A stretch of DNA of 64,000 nucleotides, taken from the NCBI RefSeq assembly GCF_902459685.1, contig NZ_CABPSF010000003.1:248001-312000 (forward strand). The letters are read 5' to 3'. This stretch comes from Pandoraea iniqua (GTDB lineage Bacteria; Pseudomonadota; Gammaproteobacteria; Burkholderiales; Burkholderiaceae). The position numbers and the translations under genes are program-made. Under the pieces are notes generated by a model. The model was given only the letters and a program-made list of their open reading frames with translations, was not told the DNA's origin and searched no databases. This document shows positions 37,833 through 46,343 of the stretch, in pieces (the stretch's first letter is position 1; every line of letters starts with the position of its first letter).

Positions 37833-38957
37833 TTATTTGTTGGGGGCCGGGGTGGTTTCGAAGGGGAAGATCGTCGTCCAGTCTTTCTTCATGCTGACAA
37901 CGACCCATCCTGCCCGCGTGGCCTGATCCCAGGCTTTGTCGAGCTTCGCGGTGTGCGAGGCGCGGTCGTAGGCGAACTCGCGCACGCTGTCGTCGTGATG
38001 AATCAGCACGCCCAGTGAGGGGCCGTCGCCGCCAGTGGTGTATTCGATCATTTCCCGGTCGCCATCGGAATTGCCGATGGCGAGCACGGGCCGCCGTCCG
38101 ATCGCCCGGAAGATGCTGACGGGTTTCACGGGGCCGTCGTCGAATACGTCGAAGCCGGGCTTGCGGATCAGCGCCGGCTTGCCGTCGCGCGCTTGGTATT
38201 GGAGCTTCTCCTGACTGCCGACAATTCGCTCCGACGGAATACCGTAGGCGTCGCTCGCCCATACGCGCATGAATTCGGCGGTGCCGCCCGAGACGATCCA
38301 TATCTGGAAACCGTTGGCGCGCAGCAACGCCAGCAGTTCGCGTTGCGGCTGGTAGATCAGATCCGTATAGGCGCGGCCAAATCTGGGGTGCTTCGCTCGG
38401 GCCAGCCAATCACGAATGGAAGCTTCGTACACCTCGGTCGACATACCGCTATTGGCTTCGGCGATCAGCGCAAATGCGTCTTTTTTGTTGGCGGCGAGCG
38501 CTGCGACGTCGTTGGTCATCAACGCTTTGAATGCCGGACGCTTCTTCCACTCGGGGTGGTCCGGCGCTGCCGCCTTGACCTGATCGATCATGAAGATCAA
38601 CTGAAACGGTATCGGCTGCTCGCTCCATAACGTGCCGTCGTTATCGAACACCGCAACGCGCGATTCGACGGGGAGAAACGTCGGCGCGCCCACTCGGGTA
38701 ACGTCGCTGACAAACTTGAGGATGGTGTCACGCGAGGGGCCATCGCGCCATGACGGCAACGATGCGGCCACCGGATCGACCGGCGTAAGGGGTGCAACCG
38801 AATGCACCTCCGCCCGTGTGGTAGCCGTCGCCTCGGGCGGCGTGGCGGCACCGGGAGAATTGGCACACCCGCCAACTGCCGTGACACCGCATGCGGCCGC
38901 CAGTGTCATCGAGAGAATTCGGCGCAGGATAAATCGATGTCGAAAAATGGTTGTCAT
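37833..38957 (-). CDS. HAD-superfamily phosphatase lipoprotein
   Basis: A 374-residue exported HAD enzyme. The lipobox is GVTAVGGC. Motif I is VFDNDGTLW near residue 103, motif II WIVSGG, and motif IV IGNSDGDREM. A helical cap lies between motifs I and II. It should remove phosphate from a small molecule in the periplasm, anchored in a membrane. The ATG follows GGAGA. It is the first gene of the leftward HAD-FGE-sulfatase group and diverges from the two-component system at 39375. Confidence 0.78.
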   Translation of the reverse strand: MTTIFRHRFILRRILSMTLAAACGVTAVGGCANSPGAATPPEATATTRAEVHSVAPLTPVDPVAASLPSWRDGPSRDTILKFVSDVTRVGAPTFLPVESRVAVFDNDGTLWSEQPIPFQLIFMIDQVKAAAPDHPEWKKRPAFKALMTNDVAALAANKKDAFALIAEANSGMSTEVYEASIRDWLARAKHPRFGRAYTDLIYQPQRELLALLRANGFQIWIVSGGTAEFMRVWASDAYGIPSERIVGSQEKLQYQARDGKPALIRKPGFDVFDDGPVKPVSIFRAIGRRPVLAIGNSDGDREMIEYTTGGDGPSLGVLIHHDDSVREFAYDRASHTAKLDKAWDQATRAGWVVVSMKKDWTTIFPFETTPAPNK

Positions 38958-39374
38958 TGGCTATCTCCACCGGCGAGTAAAAGACCACAAAAATCATTCT
39001 CTGTGATCGCCATTGCCAACGACATAGGGGTTTCGGGCAAAAAACCGATTTCACTTTGCAGAAAACAGTTCGTTAATACGAACGATCTGGCAAGCCAACC
39101 CTAGGAGACACGCGGGTTTTGGCTAAATCACGCCGACGGCAGTTCAGGTTAAACCAAATGTCTTTACGGAATTACGCTAAGGTGCTATCAATTGCTCATT
39201 GCTAGATATTCGTGATTCTAGAGAAACCCATCTTCGATTTTTCGGCCGACAATAATTTATTAAATTTAATTGGGTAATTTAAATTACTCGAATAGGAATT
39301 ATTCCTACAAGGCGACGGAATATCGATAACCCCGGGGGAAATTCTTAACGAATCGCGTACTACGCGGAGATGCC
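38958..39374. promoter_or_regulatory. AT-rich divergent control region with palindrome
   Basis: 417 bases without a gene. GGGTAATTTAAATTACTC (39272-39289) is a near-perfect dyad, and TAATTTAAATTACTCGAATA (39275-39294) repeats 21690-21709 with one change. TTCCTACAAGG downstream also resembles TTCCCTCAAGG at the other site. This suggests one regulator for both loci. The adjacent FixJ-type protein is a candidate. Confidence 0.5.
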
Positions 39375-39998
39375 ATGAACGCATGTCGTGAATCGGTGGT
39401 GCATGTCGTCGACGATGACGCCTCCCTGCGCACAGCGCTCACGCGCCTGCTGGCCGCATCGGGTTATGACACGAAGGAATATGCGTCTGCGGGAGAGTTT
39501 CTGGTCAGCGACCCGGATGACCGTCCGGGCTGCGTGCTATTGGACCTCGAGCTCGGCGGCCCGAGCGGTCTCGACTTGCAGCGTGCCTTGCGCCGTCAGA
39601 CACCGGCTTTGCCGGTCGTCTTCATGAGTGGCTATGGTGACGTCGCACGCTCGGTGGAAGCGATGAAGGCCGGCGCCGTAGACTTTCTTATCAAGCCGTT
39701 CGGGCGCGACTCGCTGGTCGGTGCGGTGGAAACGGCGCTGAGTCTCGTGCAGAGACCATCGTCTACCCCAGCGGCCGACTCGGTGGAATCTGCGCTCAGC
39801 AGCAGAGAACAGGTCGTGCTGAAAGGCATTGCCAAGGGACTGCGCAATAAGGAGATTGCGGCCGAGCTGTGCCTGTGCGAGCGAACGATCAAGACGTGCA
39901 GGGCCGAACTCATGCGCAAGTTCAGCGCCACATCGTTGGCGGAACTGATCCGCAACGCCGACAGGCAGCCAGCACCCCATGTGGCACAGATGTCGTGA
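39375..39998 (+). CDS. FixJ/NarL-type response regulator
   Basis: A 207-residue response regulator. The receiver domain has the acidic pocket VVDDDAS, the phospho-acceptor in VLLDLELGG, MSGYGD and the lysine in IKPFG. The C-terminal LuxR-type helix-turn-helix is ALSSREQVVLKGIAKGLRNK through ERTIKTCRAELMRKF. Its TGA overlaps the GTG of the histidine kinase, so the pair is translated together. It probably acts on the divergent HAD-FGE-sulfatase promoter. Confidence 0.87.
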   Translation: MNACRESVVHVVDDDASLRTALTRLLAASGYDTKEYASAGEFLVSDPDDRPGCVLLDLELGGPSGLDLQRALRRQTPALPVVFMSGYGDVARSVEAMKAGAVDFLIKPFGRDSLVGAVETALSLVQRPSSTPAADSVESALSSREQVVLKGIAKGLRNKEIAAELCLCERTIKTCRAELMRKFSATSLAELIRNADRQPAPHVAQMS

Positions 39999-41911
39999 GC
40001 AGTCGTCTCGCCCGTAAGCTCCGAGCCGCAATAACACTGGCGGTCATTGCCTCGTGCGGACTCGTTGCGCCGGATGCAAGCTGCGCCGAGCCGCCCAAGG
40101 TGGTCTTGCTCACGGGCAGCGATCCCATGCAAGCGGCGACGTTGATGCAAACACAGGCGATCCGCGCCGTATTGAACGACGCGTTGCCGCTCGGCGCAGA
40201 AACGTTTCTCGACAGCGTGGACGGCCATCGCTTCAGCGCTGCGCTTCTGACGCCGGAGCTTTTTGCGCTGCTGCGCAAGAAATACGAAGGTCAGCACATC
40301 GATCTCGTGATCGCCATCGGCAACTACGCCGCCGAATTCGCGCGCGCGCACCACGACGCCATCTGGCCCGACACGCCGGTTCTCGTCACGAGCGTGCCCG
40401 ACGCGTGGCTAAAGATGAGCGGCGCGTTCCCGTCGACATTCGTCGTGATCCCCTACCGCATCGAGATCGATAAGACGCTTGCCATCGCGCAAAGACTTCA
40501 GCCGGATGCCACCCGTCTGGTTGTCATCGGCGGGAGCGCTACGCTGGATCAGCACTTCTCGGACGAAATTGTCGACGCGGCACAAGCCAGCGACAAAAGG
40601 TGGGACTCGATCGAGCGATGGGAGGGGCTGCCGGTGCCGGAGTTGCAAAGCCGTCTAGCTAAGCTCGATAAACGCGACAGCGCTGTACTCTACGGCACAC
40701 AGTATCTGGACCGTGACGGCAGACGTTACTTTCCTTTCGAAGTCGTGAACAAGATTGCGAACGACGCGCCGGTGCCCATTTATGGCTGGTACGCCAGCTA
40801 CCTTATTCAGGGGGCTGCCGCCGGCGCGGTGCAAGACCTGGAAGAGAACGGCCGCATGACCGGCACAATCGCGGCCCGTATGCTTTCAGGCGGCAAGCCT
40901 TGGCGTCCCGATGTTACTGGGCGAGCGCTCCCTGCCCGCTGTATGGCCAATGTCGCGGTCCTTAAACGCCTCGGTATCTCCGAGCGGTCGCTGGGGCGCG
41001 ATTGCAAATGGCTCAATGCCCCCCTTCCCCCATACCGGGAGTATTGGAAGGAGATTGCGATCATTCTCTTCGTGATCGGCGCGCAGGCCTTCACCATCTT
41101 CGCCATGCTCCGGCAGCGGCGCGAACGGCGTGCTGCCGAGCGAGAGGCCGCGACACGCCGCGCCGATCTCACGCGCGCGTCGCGTATCGCCACCGTCGGC
41201 GAGCTGAGCGCCTCCATCGCCCATGAGGTCGGCCAACCGCTCGGGGCCATTCTCAGCAATGTGGATGCCGCCGATCTGATGATGCAAAGTGCTGGGCACA
41301 GCGACACCGAGCTTCAGGAAATCTTGAGCGATGTCCGACGCGACGCGCTACGTGCGAACGACGTCGTTGTCCGCTTGCGAACGCTGCTGCAAAAGCAGGC
41401 GATAACGTTCACGCCTGTGGCCTTCGACACCGTGCTCGAGCGGGCGACCGCGCTCGTACGGCCTGAAGCTCGCCGTCGTGGCATCGTCTTGCGCACGGTA
41501 TTCGGCGCACACGACGCCGAAGTTCTGGCAGATCAAGTGCAGTTGCAACAAGTGCTGCTTAATTTGTCGATCAATGCCATGGATGCGATGGAAAACGCGG
41601 AGCAGGAAGATCGGGAACTTGCCATCAGCACCCGTATCGCAGACGACGGCGTCGAACTCGTCGTCGCCGATCGGGGCCTTGGTATTGCGGAGGAAACCGT
41701 CGATCAGCTATTCGAGGCCTTTTACACGACAAAGGAGCGTGGCACGGGGCTCGGGCTGTCTATCGTGCGCTCCATTGCCGAAGCGCATCGGGGAAGCGTG
41801 TTCGCTCGCAGCCGGACCGGCAAAGGGACCGAATTCATTCTCTGGCTGCCGCTGGCACCGGCGATGCCCGGACCGGCGTATCGCCGCGATCCCGAAGAAG
41901 CGAGCGCCTGA
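39995..41911 (+). CDS. histidine kinase with periplasmic substrate-binding (ABC-type) sensor domain
   Basis: A 638-residue sensor kinase. The signal/anchor is at residues 8-28. A large periplasmic domain (about 30-320) resembles the ABC_sub_bind family of solute-binding proteins (VVLLTGSDPMQAATL, LVIAIGNYAAEFA). A membrane helix lies near 352-372. The HisKA box SASIAHEVGQPLG has His near 410, and a HATPase domain follows with LVVADRGLGI and GTGLGLSIV. A kinase that carries its own solute-binding domain probably senses a small ligand directly. The GTG start overlaps the regulator stop. Confidence 0.83.
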   Translation: MSSRLARKLRAAITLAVIASCGLVAPDASCAEPPKVVLLTGSDPMQAATLMQTQAIRAVLNDALPLGAETFLDSVDGHRFSAALLTPELFALLRKKYEGQHIDLVIAIGNYAAEFARAHHDAIWPDTPVLVTSVPDAWLKMSGAFPSTFVVIPYRIEIDKTLAIAQRLQPDATRLVVIGGSATLDQHFSDEIVDAAQASDKRWDSIERWEGLPVPELQSRLAKLDKRDSAVLYGTQYLDRDGRRYFPFEVVNKIANDAPVPIYGWYASYLIQGAAAGAVQDLEENGRMTGTIAARMLSGGKPWRPDVTGRALPARCMANVAVLKRLGISERSLGRDCKWLNAPLPPYREYWKEIAIILFVIGAQAFTIFAMLRQRRERRAAEREAATRRADLTRASRIATVGELSASIAHEVGQPLGAILSNVDAADLMMQSAGHSDTELQEILSDVRRDALRANDVVVRLRTLLQKQAITFTPVAFDTVLERATALVRPEARRRGIVLRTVFGAHDAEVLADQVQLQQVLLNLSINAMDAMENAEQEDRELAISTRIADDGVELVVADRGLGIAEETVDQLFEAFYTTKERGTGLGLSIVRSIAEAHRGSVFARSRTGKGTEFILWLPLAPAMPGPAYRRDPEEASA

Positions 41912-41988
41912 GCATCGGCACTGCCCTCAGTCGCCCGCGCTCCTCCCGCTCCTCCCGCTCATCGCGCTCATCGAGCCTGTCGTACGGG

Positions 41989-42861
41989 TCAGTTGACCGG
42001 TCGAACCGAGCTCACATACGTCGCGATATCGTCCAGTACCGGCGAGAACTGCCTGACCGGGTTGCCGAGCGCGCCCACCAGCAATACGTGTCCCAGCTTG
42101 TAGTGACGGACTTCCACGTCATCGCCCGCGGCGCGCAGCCGCTGGGCGAAGCGCTCGGTATTGCCGGGATCGACGACGCTGTCGCTGTCCCCTACGCCTA
42201 GCCACATGGGGGGCTCGCGGCCCGTCACGAAGTGGATCGGCTGGCTTGCCTCTCTTACCGGCTCGGGGAATATCTTGCGCAATACGTCGCTCTCCAACGG
42301 CAGAAAGTCGTAGGGGCCGGCAAGACCGACTACGCCCGCAATCTCGTTCTGCGTCATCCCCCATTCGCTGAGATAACGCGGATCGGTCGCCAATAGCGCA
42401 ACGATCTGCGCGCCCGCCGAATGGCCCATCAGAATCAGACGCCCGGTATCGCCCCCGTAAGCCTGCGCATGATCTCTCGTCCAACGGACTGCCAACGCCG
42501 CGTCTTCCATGAACCCCGGGAATACCACCTCCGGATACGTCCGATAGTCCGGCACGATCACCAGAAATCCGCGCGACGCCAGCGCCTCGCCGACAAACCG
42601 ATAGTCGGCGCGCTCCCCGTTCTGCCAGCTTCCGCCATAGAAGAACACCACAACGGGGGTGCCCGCCGATGAGGTTGCGCGCTGTGTCGGCACGTAGACG
42701 TCGAGCCGCTGGCGATCGGACGGCCCGTAGGCAAGGTCTGTCGACGCCTGATAGGTAGATCGCGGCGTCAGCGCGTTCACCAGATAGGCGGGACTGCACG
42801 CGGTAAGGGCCGCCCCTGCTGAGACGGCCAACAGCAGCTTGCTGAGCAAGGTGCCTGTCAT
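41989..42861 (-). CDS. alpha/beta hydrolase (BD-FAE-type esterase) lipoprotein
   Basis: A 290-residue lipoprotein esterase with lipobox AALTAC. The oxyanion-hole stretch is VVFFYGGSW, the nucleophile GHSAGAQ, the aspartate in VGDSDSVVDP, and the histidine in LGHVLLVG. The start MTGTLLSK was chosen for its GGGAG; an ATG four codons earlier lacks spacing. It is convergent with the kinase gene and divergent from the lipocalin. The substrate is unknown, probably a carboxylic ester at the cell envelope. Confidence 0.77.
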   Translation of the reverse strand: MTGTLLSKLLLAVSAGAALTACSPAYLVNALTPRSTYQASTDLAYGPSDRQRLDVYVPTQRATSSAGTPVVVFFYGGSWQNGERADYRFVGEALASRGFLVIVPDYRTYPEVVFPGFMEDAALAVRWTRDHAQAYGGDTGRLILMGHSAGAQIVALLATDPRYLSEWGMTQNEIAGVVGLAGPYDFLPLESDVLRKIFPEPVREASQPIHFVTGREPPMWLGVGDSDSVVDPGNTERFAQRLRAAGDDVEVRHYKLGHVLLVGALGNPVRQFSPVLDDIATYVSSVRPVN

Positions 42862-42898
42862 TTTGACTCCCATGCCTTCGGTTGATGACGTGCGGATT

Positions 42899-42922
42899 GG
42901 ATCACCGGATCACTGGATCACC
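42899..42922 (+). repeat. three tandem 8-bp repeats GGATCACY
   Basis: GGATCACC, GGATCACT, GGATCACC in direct succession in the gap between the esterase and lipocalin genes. It may be a slippage product or a short operator array. Confidence 0.6.
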
Positions 42923-43087
42923 GGGCAACTGGACACCTTCGCGCGCGCCCATGCGCAAGCCGGCCGGTATCCGCGACATCCGGCGCACAGGATCGAATAC
43001 GTACCGGACCGGCATTCGGATGCGGGGGGCGCGAAAAAAGGTCGATTTTCTTGATAGCGTCTGCATCCGCCGGGCCGTGCCGCTCGT

Positions 43088-43115
43088 ATACACACGCATT
43101 GATACACACGCATTG
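43088..43115 (+). repeat. perfect tandem 14-bp repeat before the lipocalin gene
   Basis: ATACACACGCATTG occurs twice back to back, ending 25 bases before the lipocalin ATG. The position is suitable for a regulator site or for the 5' leader. Confidence 0.6.
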
Positions 43116-43139
43116 CACGCATCCGATTCCGGAGACCCT

Positions 43140-43736
43140 ATGCTGCGAAACGCTTTGCTGGTATTCACTGCGAGCGCGGTCTTGCTGCTGAGCGCCTGCT
43201 CGGGCGCGCCCGCCAACCCGAATCCCCTCGCGAATACACCGCTACAGGTGGTGCCCGTCGACCTGTCCCGCTATATGGGACGCTGGTACGTGATCGCCAA
43301 TATCCCGTACTTTGCCGAACGAGACTTCGTCGGCAGCCGCGCCGAGTGGTATCTGCGCGACGACGGCCGGATCGACGACCACTTTTACGGGCGGAAGGAT
43401 GGTTTCGACCAGCCGGAGCGCCACTACCAATTCCTCGACAGCGTAGTGCCGGGCAGCGGCGGCGGGCGCTGGAGCGTGCGCCTCTTCTGGCCGATTTACG
43501 TCTCGCAACTCACCTTGTATGTCGATCCGGACTATCGCTACACACTGCTCGGCTACCCCGACAAGTCGCTTGGCTGGGTCTTCTCGCGCGAACCTGTGAT
43601 GGACGACGCCACTTATCGCGGGTTGCTGGCGCGCTTTGAGGCGATGGGTTACGACACGTCCCGTTTTCGACGGGTGCCGCAGGTGAGCGAGCAACTTGGG
43701 CAGCCGGGCTTCGCTTCGCCCGGTGATAAGGACTGA
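43140..43736 (+). CDS. lipocalin (Blc-type) outer-membrane lipoprotein
   Basis: A 198-residue bacterial lipocalin. The lipobox is LLLSAC. The first lipocalin signature is YMGRWYVIANIP near residue 45, and later conserved pieces are YTLLGYPDKSLGWVFSR and FEAMGYD. Blc-type lipocalins bind fatty acids or lysophospholipids at the outer membrane and are often stress-induced. GGAG precedes the ATG. It starts a rightward run with the chalcone-isomerase-like gene three bases downstream. Confidence 0.85.
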   Translation: MLRNALLVFTASAVLLLSACSGAPANPNPLANTPLQVVPVDLSRYMGRWYVIANIPYFAERDFVGSRAEWYLRDDGRIDDHFYGRKDGFDQPERHYQFLDSVVPGSGGGRWSVRLFWPIYVSQLTLYVDPDYRYTLLGYPDKSLGWVFSREPVMDDATYRGLLARFEAMGYDTSRFRRVPQVSEQLGQPGFASPGDKD

Positions 43737-43739
43737 CGC

Positions 43740-44333
43740 GTGATCCCGACTTCAGCACCATCGGCCTTCCGCCACGCTTTCGCCCGGCGCGGCGTCGCGA
43801 TCTCGATCGTATGCATGGCGTCCCTGATCGGCACATTCTCGGCTTCCCCCGCGCAGGCCGGGTGCCGCGATGACATTGCCGGGGCTCGCCACATCGGTGC
43901 CGGAGAATTCTGCGTGCTGGGCTTCTGCCTTTACCGGGCCGAGCTTTGGGCGCCGAAGCCGCCCGTTACCGCTATTGCACCGACGTCGTCCGATATCCCG
44001 TTTGCCCTCTCCCTGACCTACGAACGCAGCCTCAGCGGCGCCCGCATTGTCTCCACGGGCATCGACGAGATTCAGCGACTGGCGACACAGCCGATCGCTG
44101 ATGCAACGCTGTCGGCTTGGCGCGACGCAATGCGACGGGCGTTCGGCGATGTGTCGCGCGGGGACGAACTTTGCGGCGTCTATCTACCGGGGCGTGGGGC
44201 GCGGTTCTATCTCAACGGCAGCCTGTCGGCGGAAATTGACGATCCCGCTTTCGCGCAGGCGTTCTTCGGTATCTGGCTCGACCCGCGCACCCGCGCGCCG
44301 TCGCTTCGCAAGCAACTGCTCGGGGGCACCTGA
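43740..44333 (+). CDS. exported chalcone-isomerase-like domain protein
   Basis: A 197-residue exported protein with the chalcone-isomerase-like fold. After the signal peptide (ending SPAQAGC) come GEFCVLGFCLYRAELW and FALSLTYERSLSG, the usual early strands. GARFYLNGSLSAEI and FFGIWLDPRTRAPSLRKQLL are the usual ending. Bacterial members lack known enzyme activity and may bind small hydrophobic compounds. The GTG start lies three bases after the lipocalin stop, so co-translation is likely. Confidence 0.7.
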   Translation: MIPTSAPSAFRHAFARRGVAISIVCMASLIGTFSASPAQAGCRDDIAGARHIGAGEFCVLGFCLYRAELWAPKPPVTAIAPTSSDIPFALSLTYERSLSGARIVSTGIDEIQRLATQPIADATLSAWRDAMRRAFGDVSRGDELCGVYLPGRGARFYLNGSLSAEIDDPAFAQAFFGIWLDPRTRAPSLRKQLLGGT

Positions 44334-44443
44334 TTTAGTGAATTTTGATTCGTCTGCATCCAAACCAGCATCTCGTGTGTAGAGAAGGTAGCGACCCGAT
44401 ATTCAGGGCGCCAAACGACTCGATCCGACACAGGAGTTTTGCC

Positions 44444-44992
44444 ATGATGCGCATAGTCTCAGTCAGCTTCGCCGCCTCCACCCTGCTCGCCGCTTGCGCC
44501 CAGAACATGCCGATGGCTGGCATGTCAGGTACGACCGCTCCGGTGGCAGCAGCCGTCAAAGTCCCCGACGGCCACACGATTGCCCTGCAAACGGTCGGCA
44601 AGGGCGAAATTCTTTACGAATGCCGGGAAAAGAAAGACGCCGCAGGCCAGTGGGAGTGGACCTTCATCGGCCCCGATGCCGTGTTGACTGACCGGAGTGG
44701 CAACGCCGTCGGCAAGTACTATGGCCCGCCCGCGACGTGGGAATCCAATGACGGTTCGAAAGTAACGGCCACACAGGTTGCGGTATCGCCCGCCGGTGCG
44801 GGCAGCATCCCGCTGCAACTGGTCAAGGCGAACCCCGCCTCCGGCCCCGGTGCCATGCAGGGCGTCACCTATATCCAGCGGCTCGCCACCCAAGGCGGGG
44901 TCGCACCGACGTCCGCTTGTGCGACGGCAACGAAGGGGGCCAAAGAAAAAGTGAAGTACCAAGCCGACTACATTTTCTGGAAAGCCGCTTGA
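44444..44992 (+). CDS. DUF3455 lipoprotein
   Basis: A 182-residue DUF3455 protein with lipobox LLAAC. The family core is complete: GKGEILYECREK, WTFIGPDAVL, GKYYGPPATWES and MQGVTYIQRLATQGG with a following cysteine. The function is unknown, but it is commonly found beside ECF sigma factors in beta-proteobacteria. CAGGAG precedes the ATG. The ECF gene begins 92 bases later on the same strand. Confidence 0.78.
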   Translation: MMRIVSVSFAASTLLAACAQNMPMAGMSGTTAPVAAAVKVPDGHTIALQTVGKGEILYECREKKDAAGQWEWTFIGPDAVLTDRSGNAVGKYYGPPATWESNDGSKVTATQVAVSPAGAGSIPLQLVKANPASGPGAMQGVTYIQRLATQGGVAPTSACATATKGAKEKVKYQADYIFWKAA

Positions 44993-45084
44993 CACATCCA
45001 TGAGCCACGGGCATTTTGCGGAAGACGTAGTCGATCTGTATTGGCGTGCTGCGACATATCGCCGATGGTTTCCGAGAGGTGCCC

Positions 45085-45648
45085 GTGCACGACGAGAAGG
45101 ATGATTTTGACTACGAATCATTGATTGCCGCGTGCGGCGGCAAAGATCGTCAGGCGCTTCAGCGGCTTTATGAGCGCGACGGCGCCTATCTTCTCGGCGT
45201 GGCCCAGCGCATCGTGCGCGACCGGCAGTTGGCCGAAGACGTCCTGCACGATGCCTTCGTCAGCCTCTGGACCAACGCGGCCAGCTTCGATGCTGCGCGT
45301 GGCTCAGGACGCGGCTGGCTTTTCAGCATCGTGCGTCATCAGGCGCTGAATGCGATTCGAGGCCGGCAGCGTGAGATCGACGTGGACGACGAAACCCTCG
45401 ATGCCCATGTGAGTGCCGATGCCATGCATGCGGAAGCTTCGAATTCATTTTCGGTCGATCCCCTGATGCTGGGCCGCCTCGGCCAATGTCTGGAACGACT
45501 CGACGAGTCGCCGCGTGCCAGCATTCTTCACGCCTATCTCGACGGCTATACCCACAGCGAAATCGCCGAGCGGCTGCGCTCGCCGCTGGGCAGCGTCAAG
45601 GCGTGGGTGCGGCGCGGTCTGCAATCGCTGCGTGAGTGCATGGGATGA
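45085..45648 (+). CDS. ECF-type RNA polymerase sigma factor
   Basis: A 187-residue ECF sigma factor. The region-2 helix is RQLAEDVLHDAFVSLW and GSGRGWLFSIVRHQALN. Region 4 reads ILHAYLDGYTHSEIAERLRSPLGSVK. It has no extra domains. The GTG at VHDEKDD follows GAGAGG; a GTG 13 codons earlier is possible. Its stop overlaps the anti-sigma start as ATGA. It probably controls the envelope lipoproteins upstream. Confidence 0.83.
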   Translation: MHDEKDDFDYESLIAACGGKDRQALQRLYERDGAYLLGVAQRIVRDRQLAEDVLHDAFVSLWTNAASFDAARGSGRGWLFSIVRHQALNAIRGRQREIDVDDETLDAHVSADAMHAEASNSFSVDPLMLGRLGQCLERLDESPRASILHAYLDGYTHSEIAERLRSPLGSVKAWVRRGLQSLRECMG

Positions 45649-46343
45649 CGCCAGAAGAACTTAACGCGCTCGATGATCTCGCCGGCGAATACGTCGTCGG
45701 CACCTTGCCATGGGCGCAGCGGCAAGCGGTGCAAACGCGTCTGCGCAGTGAGCCCGTGTTGGCCGCCAAAGTCGCCGAATGGGAAGCACGGCTCCAGCCG
45801 CTGGCCGACACAGTGGCGCCCTTGGCACCATCAAAACAGCTTTGGCCGAGAATCCGCAAAAGCACATCGGTCACTGACGTCGAAGGGTGGCGCCGCTGGT
45901 GGAACGACGTGCGTTTCTGGCGCACCAGCGCCCTTGCCGTGTCGTTCGCCACGGTGGTGCTTGCGGTGGTGCTCGGCGTCCAACTGCGCGCGCCTGCGCC
46001 GGTGCCGCAGTTTGTCGTCGTGCTCATGTCGCCGCAGGACAAGACCCCGGCATGGCTGGTGCAAGTCGGTGCCAACCGGAAACTGCGCCTGATACCGCTG
46101 AAGTCGCAGGAAGTGCAGCCCGCCAAGGCGTTGCAGTTCTGGACCAAGGCCGATGGCTGGTCTGCGCCGATGTCGTTGGGGCTGGTACAAGCGGGAGAAT
46201 CGTTGGAAATCTCACTCGACCGCTTGCCGCCGATGCAGCCCAATCAACTGTTCGAGATCACGCTTGAGCCGCCCAACGGTTCGCCGATCGGGCGTCCGAC
46301 GGGGCCGATCCTGTCTATAGGGCGCGCGGTACCGACGACGTGA
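45645..46343 (+). CDS. RskA-type anti-sigma factor
   Basis: A 232-residue membrane anti-sigma factor. The N-terminal cytosolic helices LDDLAGEYVVGTLPWAQRQA bind the sigma factor. One membrane helix lies near residues 98-116 (ALAVSFATVVLAVVLGVQL). The periplasmic RskA domain carries WLVQVGANRKLRLIPL and LEISLDRLPPMQP. A zinc-binding HxxxCxxC is absent. The 3' end overlaps the convergent sensor-kinase gene by 29 bases. Confidence 0.83.
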   Translation: MTPEELNALDDLAGEYVVGTLPWAQRQAVQTRLRSEPVLAAKVAEWEARLQPLADTVAPLAPSKQLWPRIRKSTSVTDVEGWRRWWNDVRFWRTSALAVSFATVVLAVVLGVQLRAPAPVPQFVVVLMSPQDKTPAWLVQVGANRKLRLIPLKSQEVQPAKALQFWTKADGWSAPMSLGLVQAGESLEISLDRLPPMQPNQLFEITLEPPNGSPIGRPTGPILSIGRAVPTT

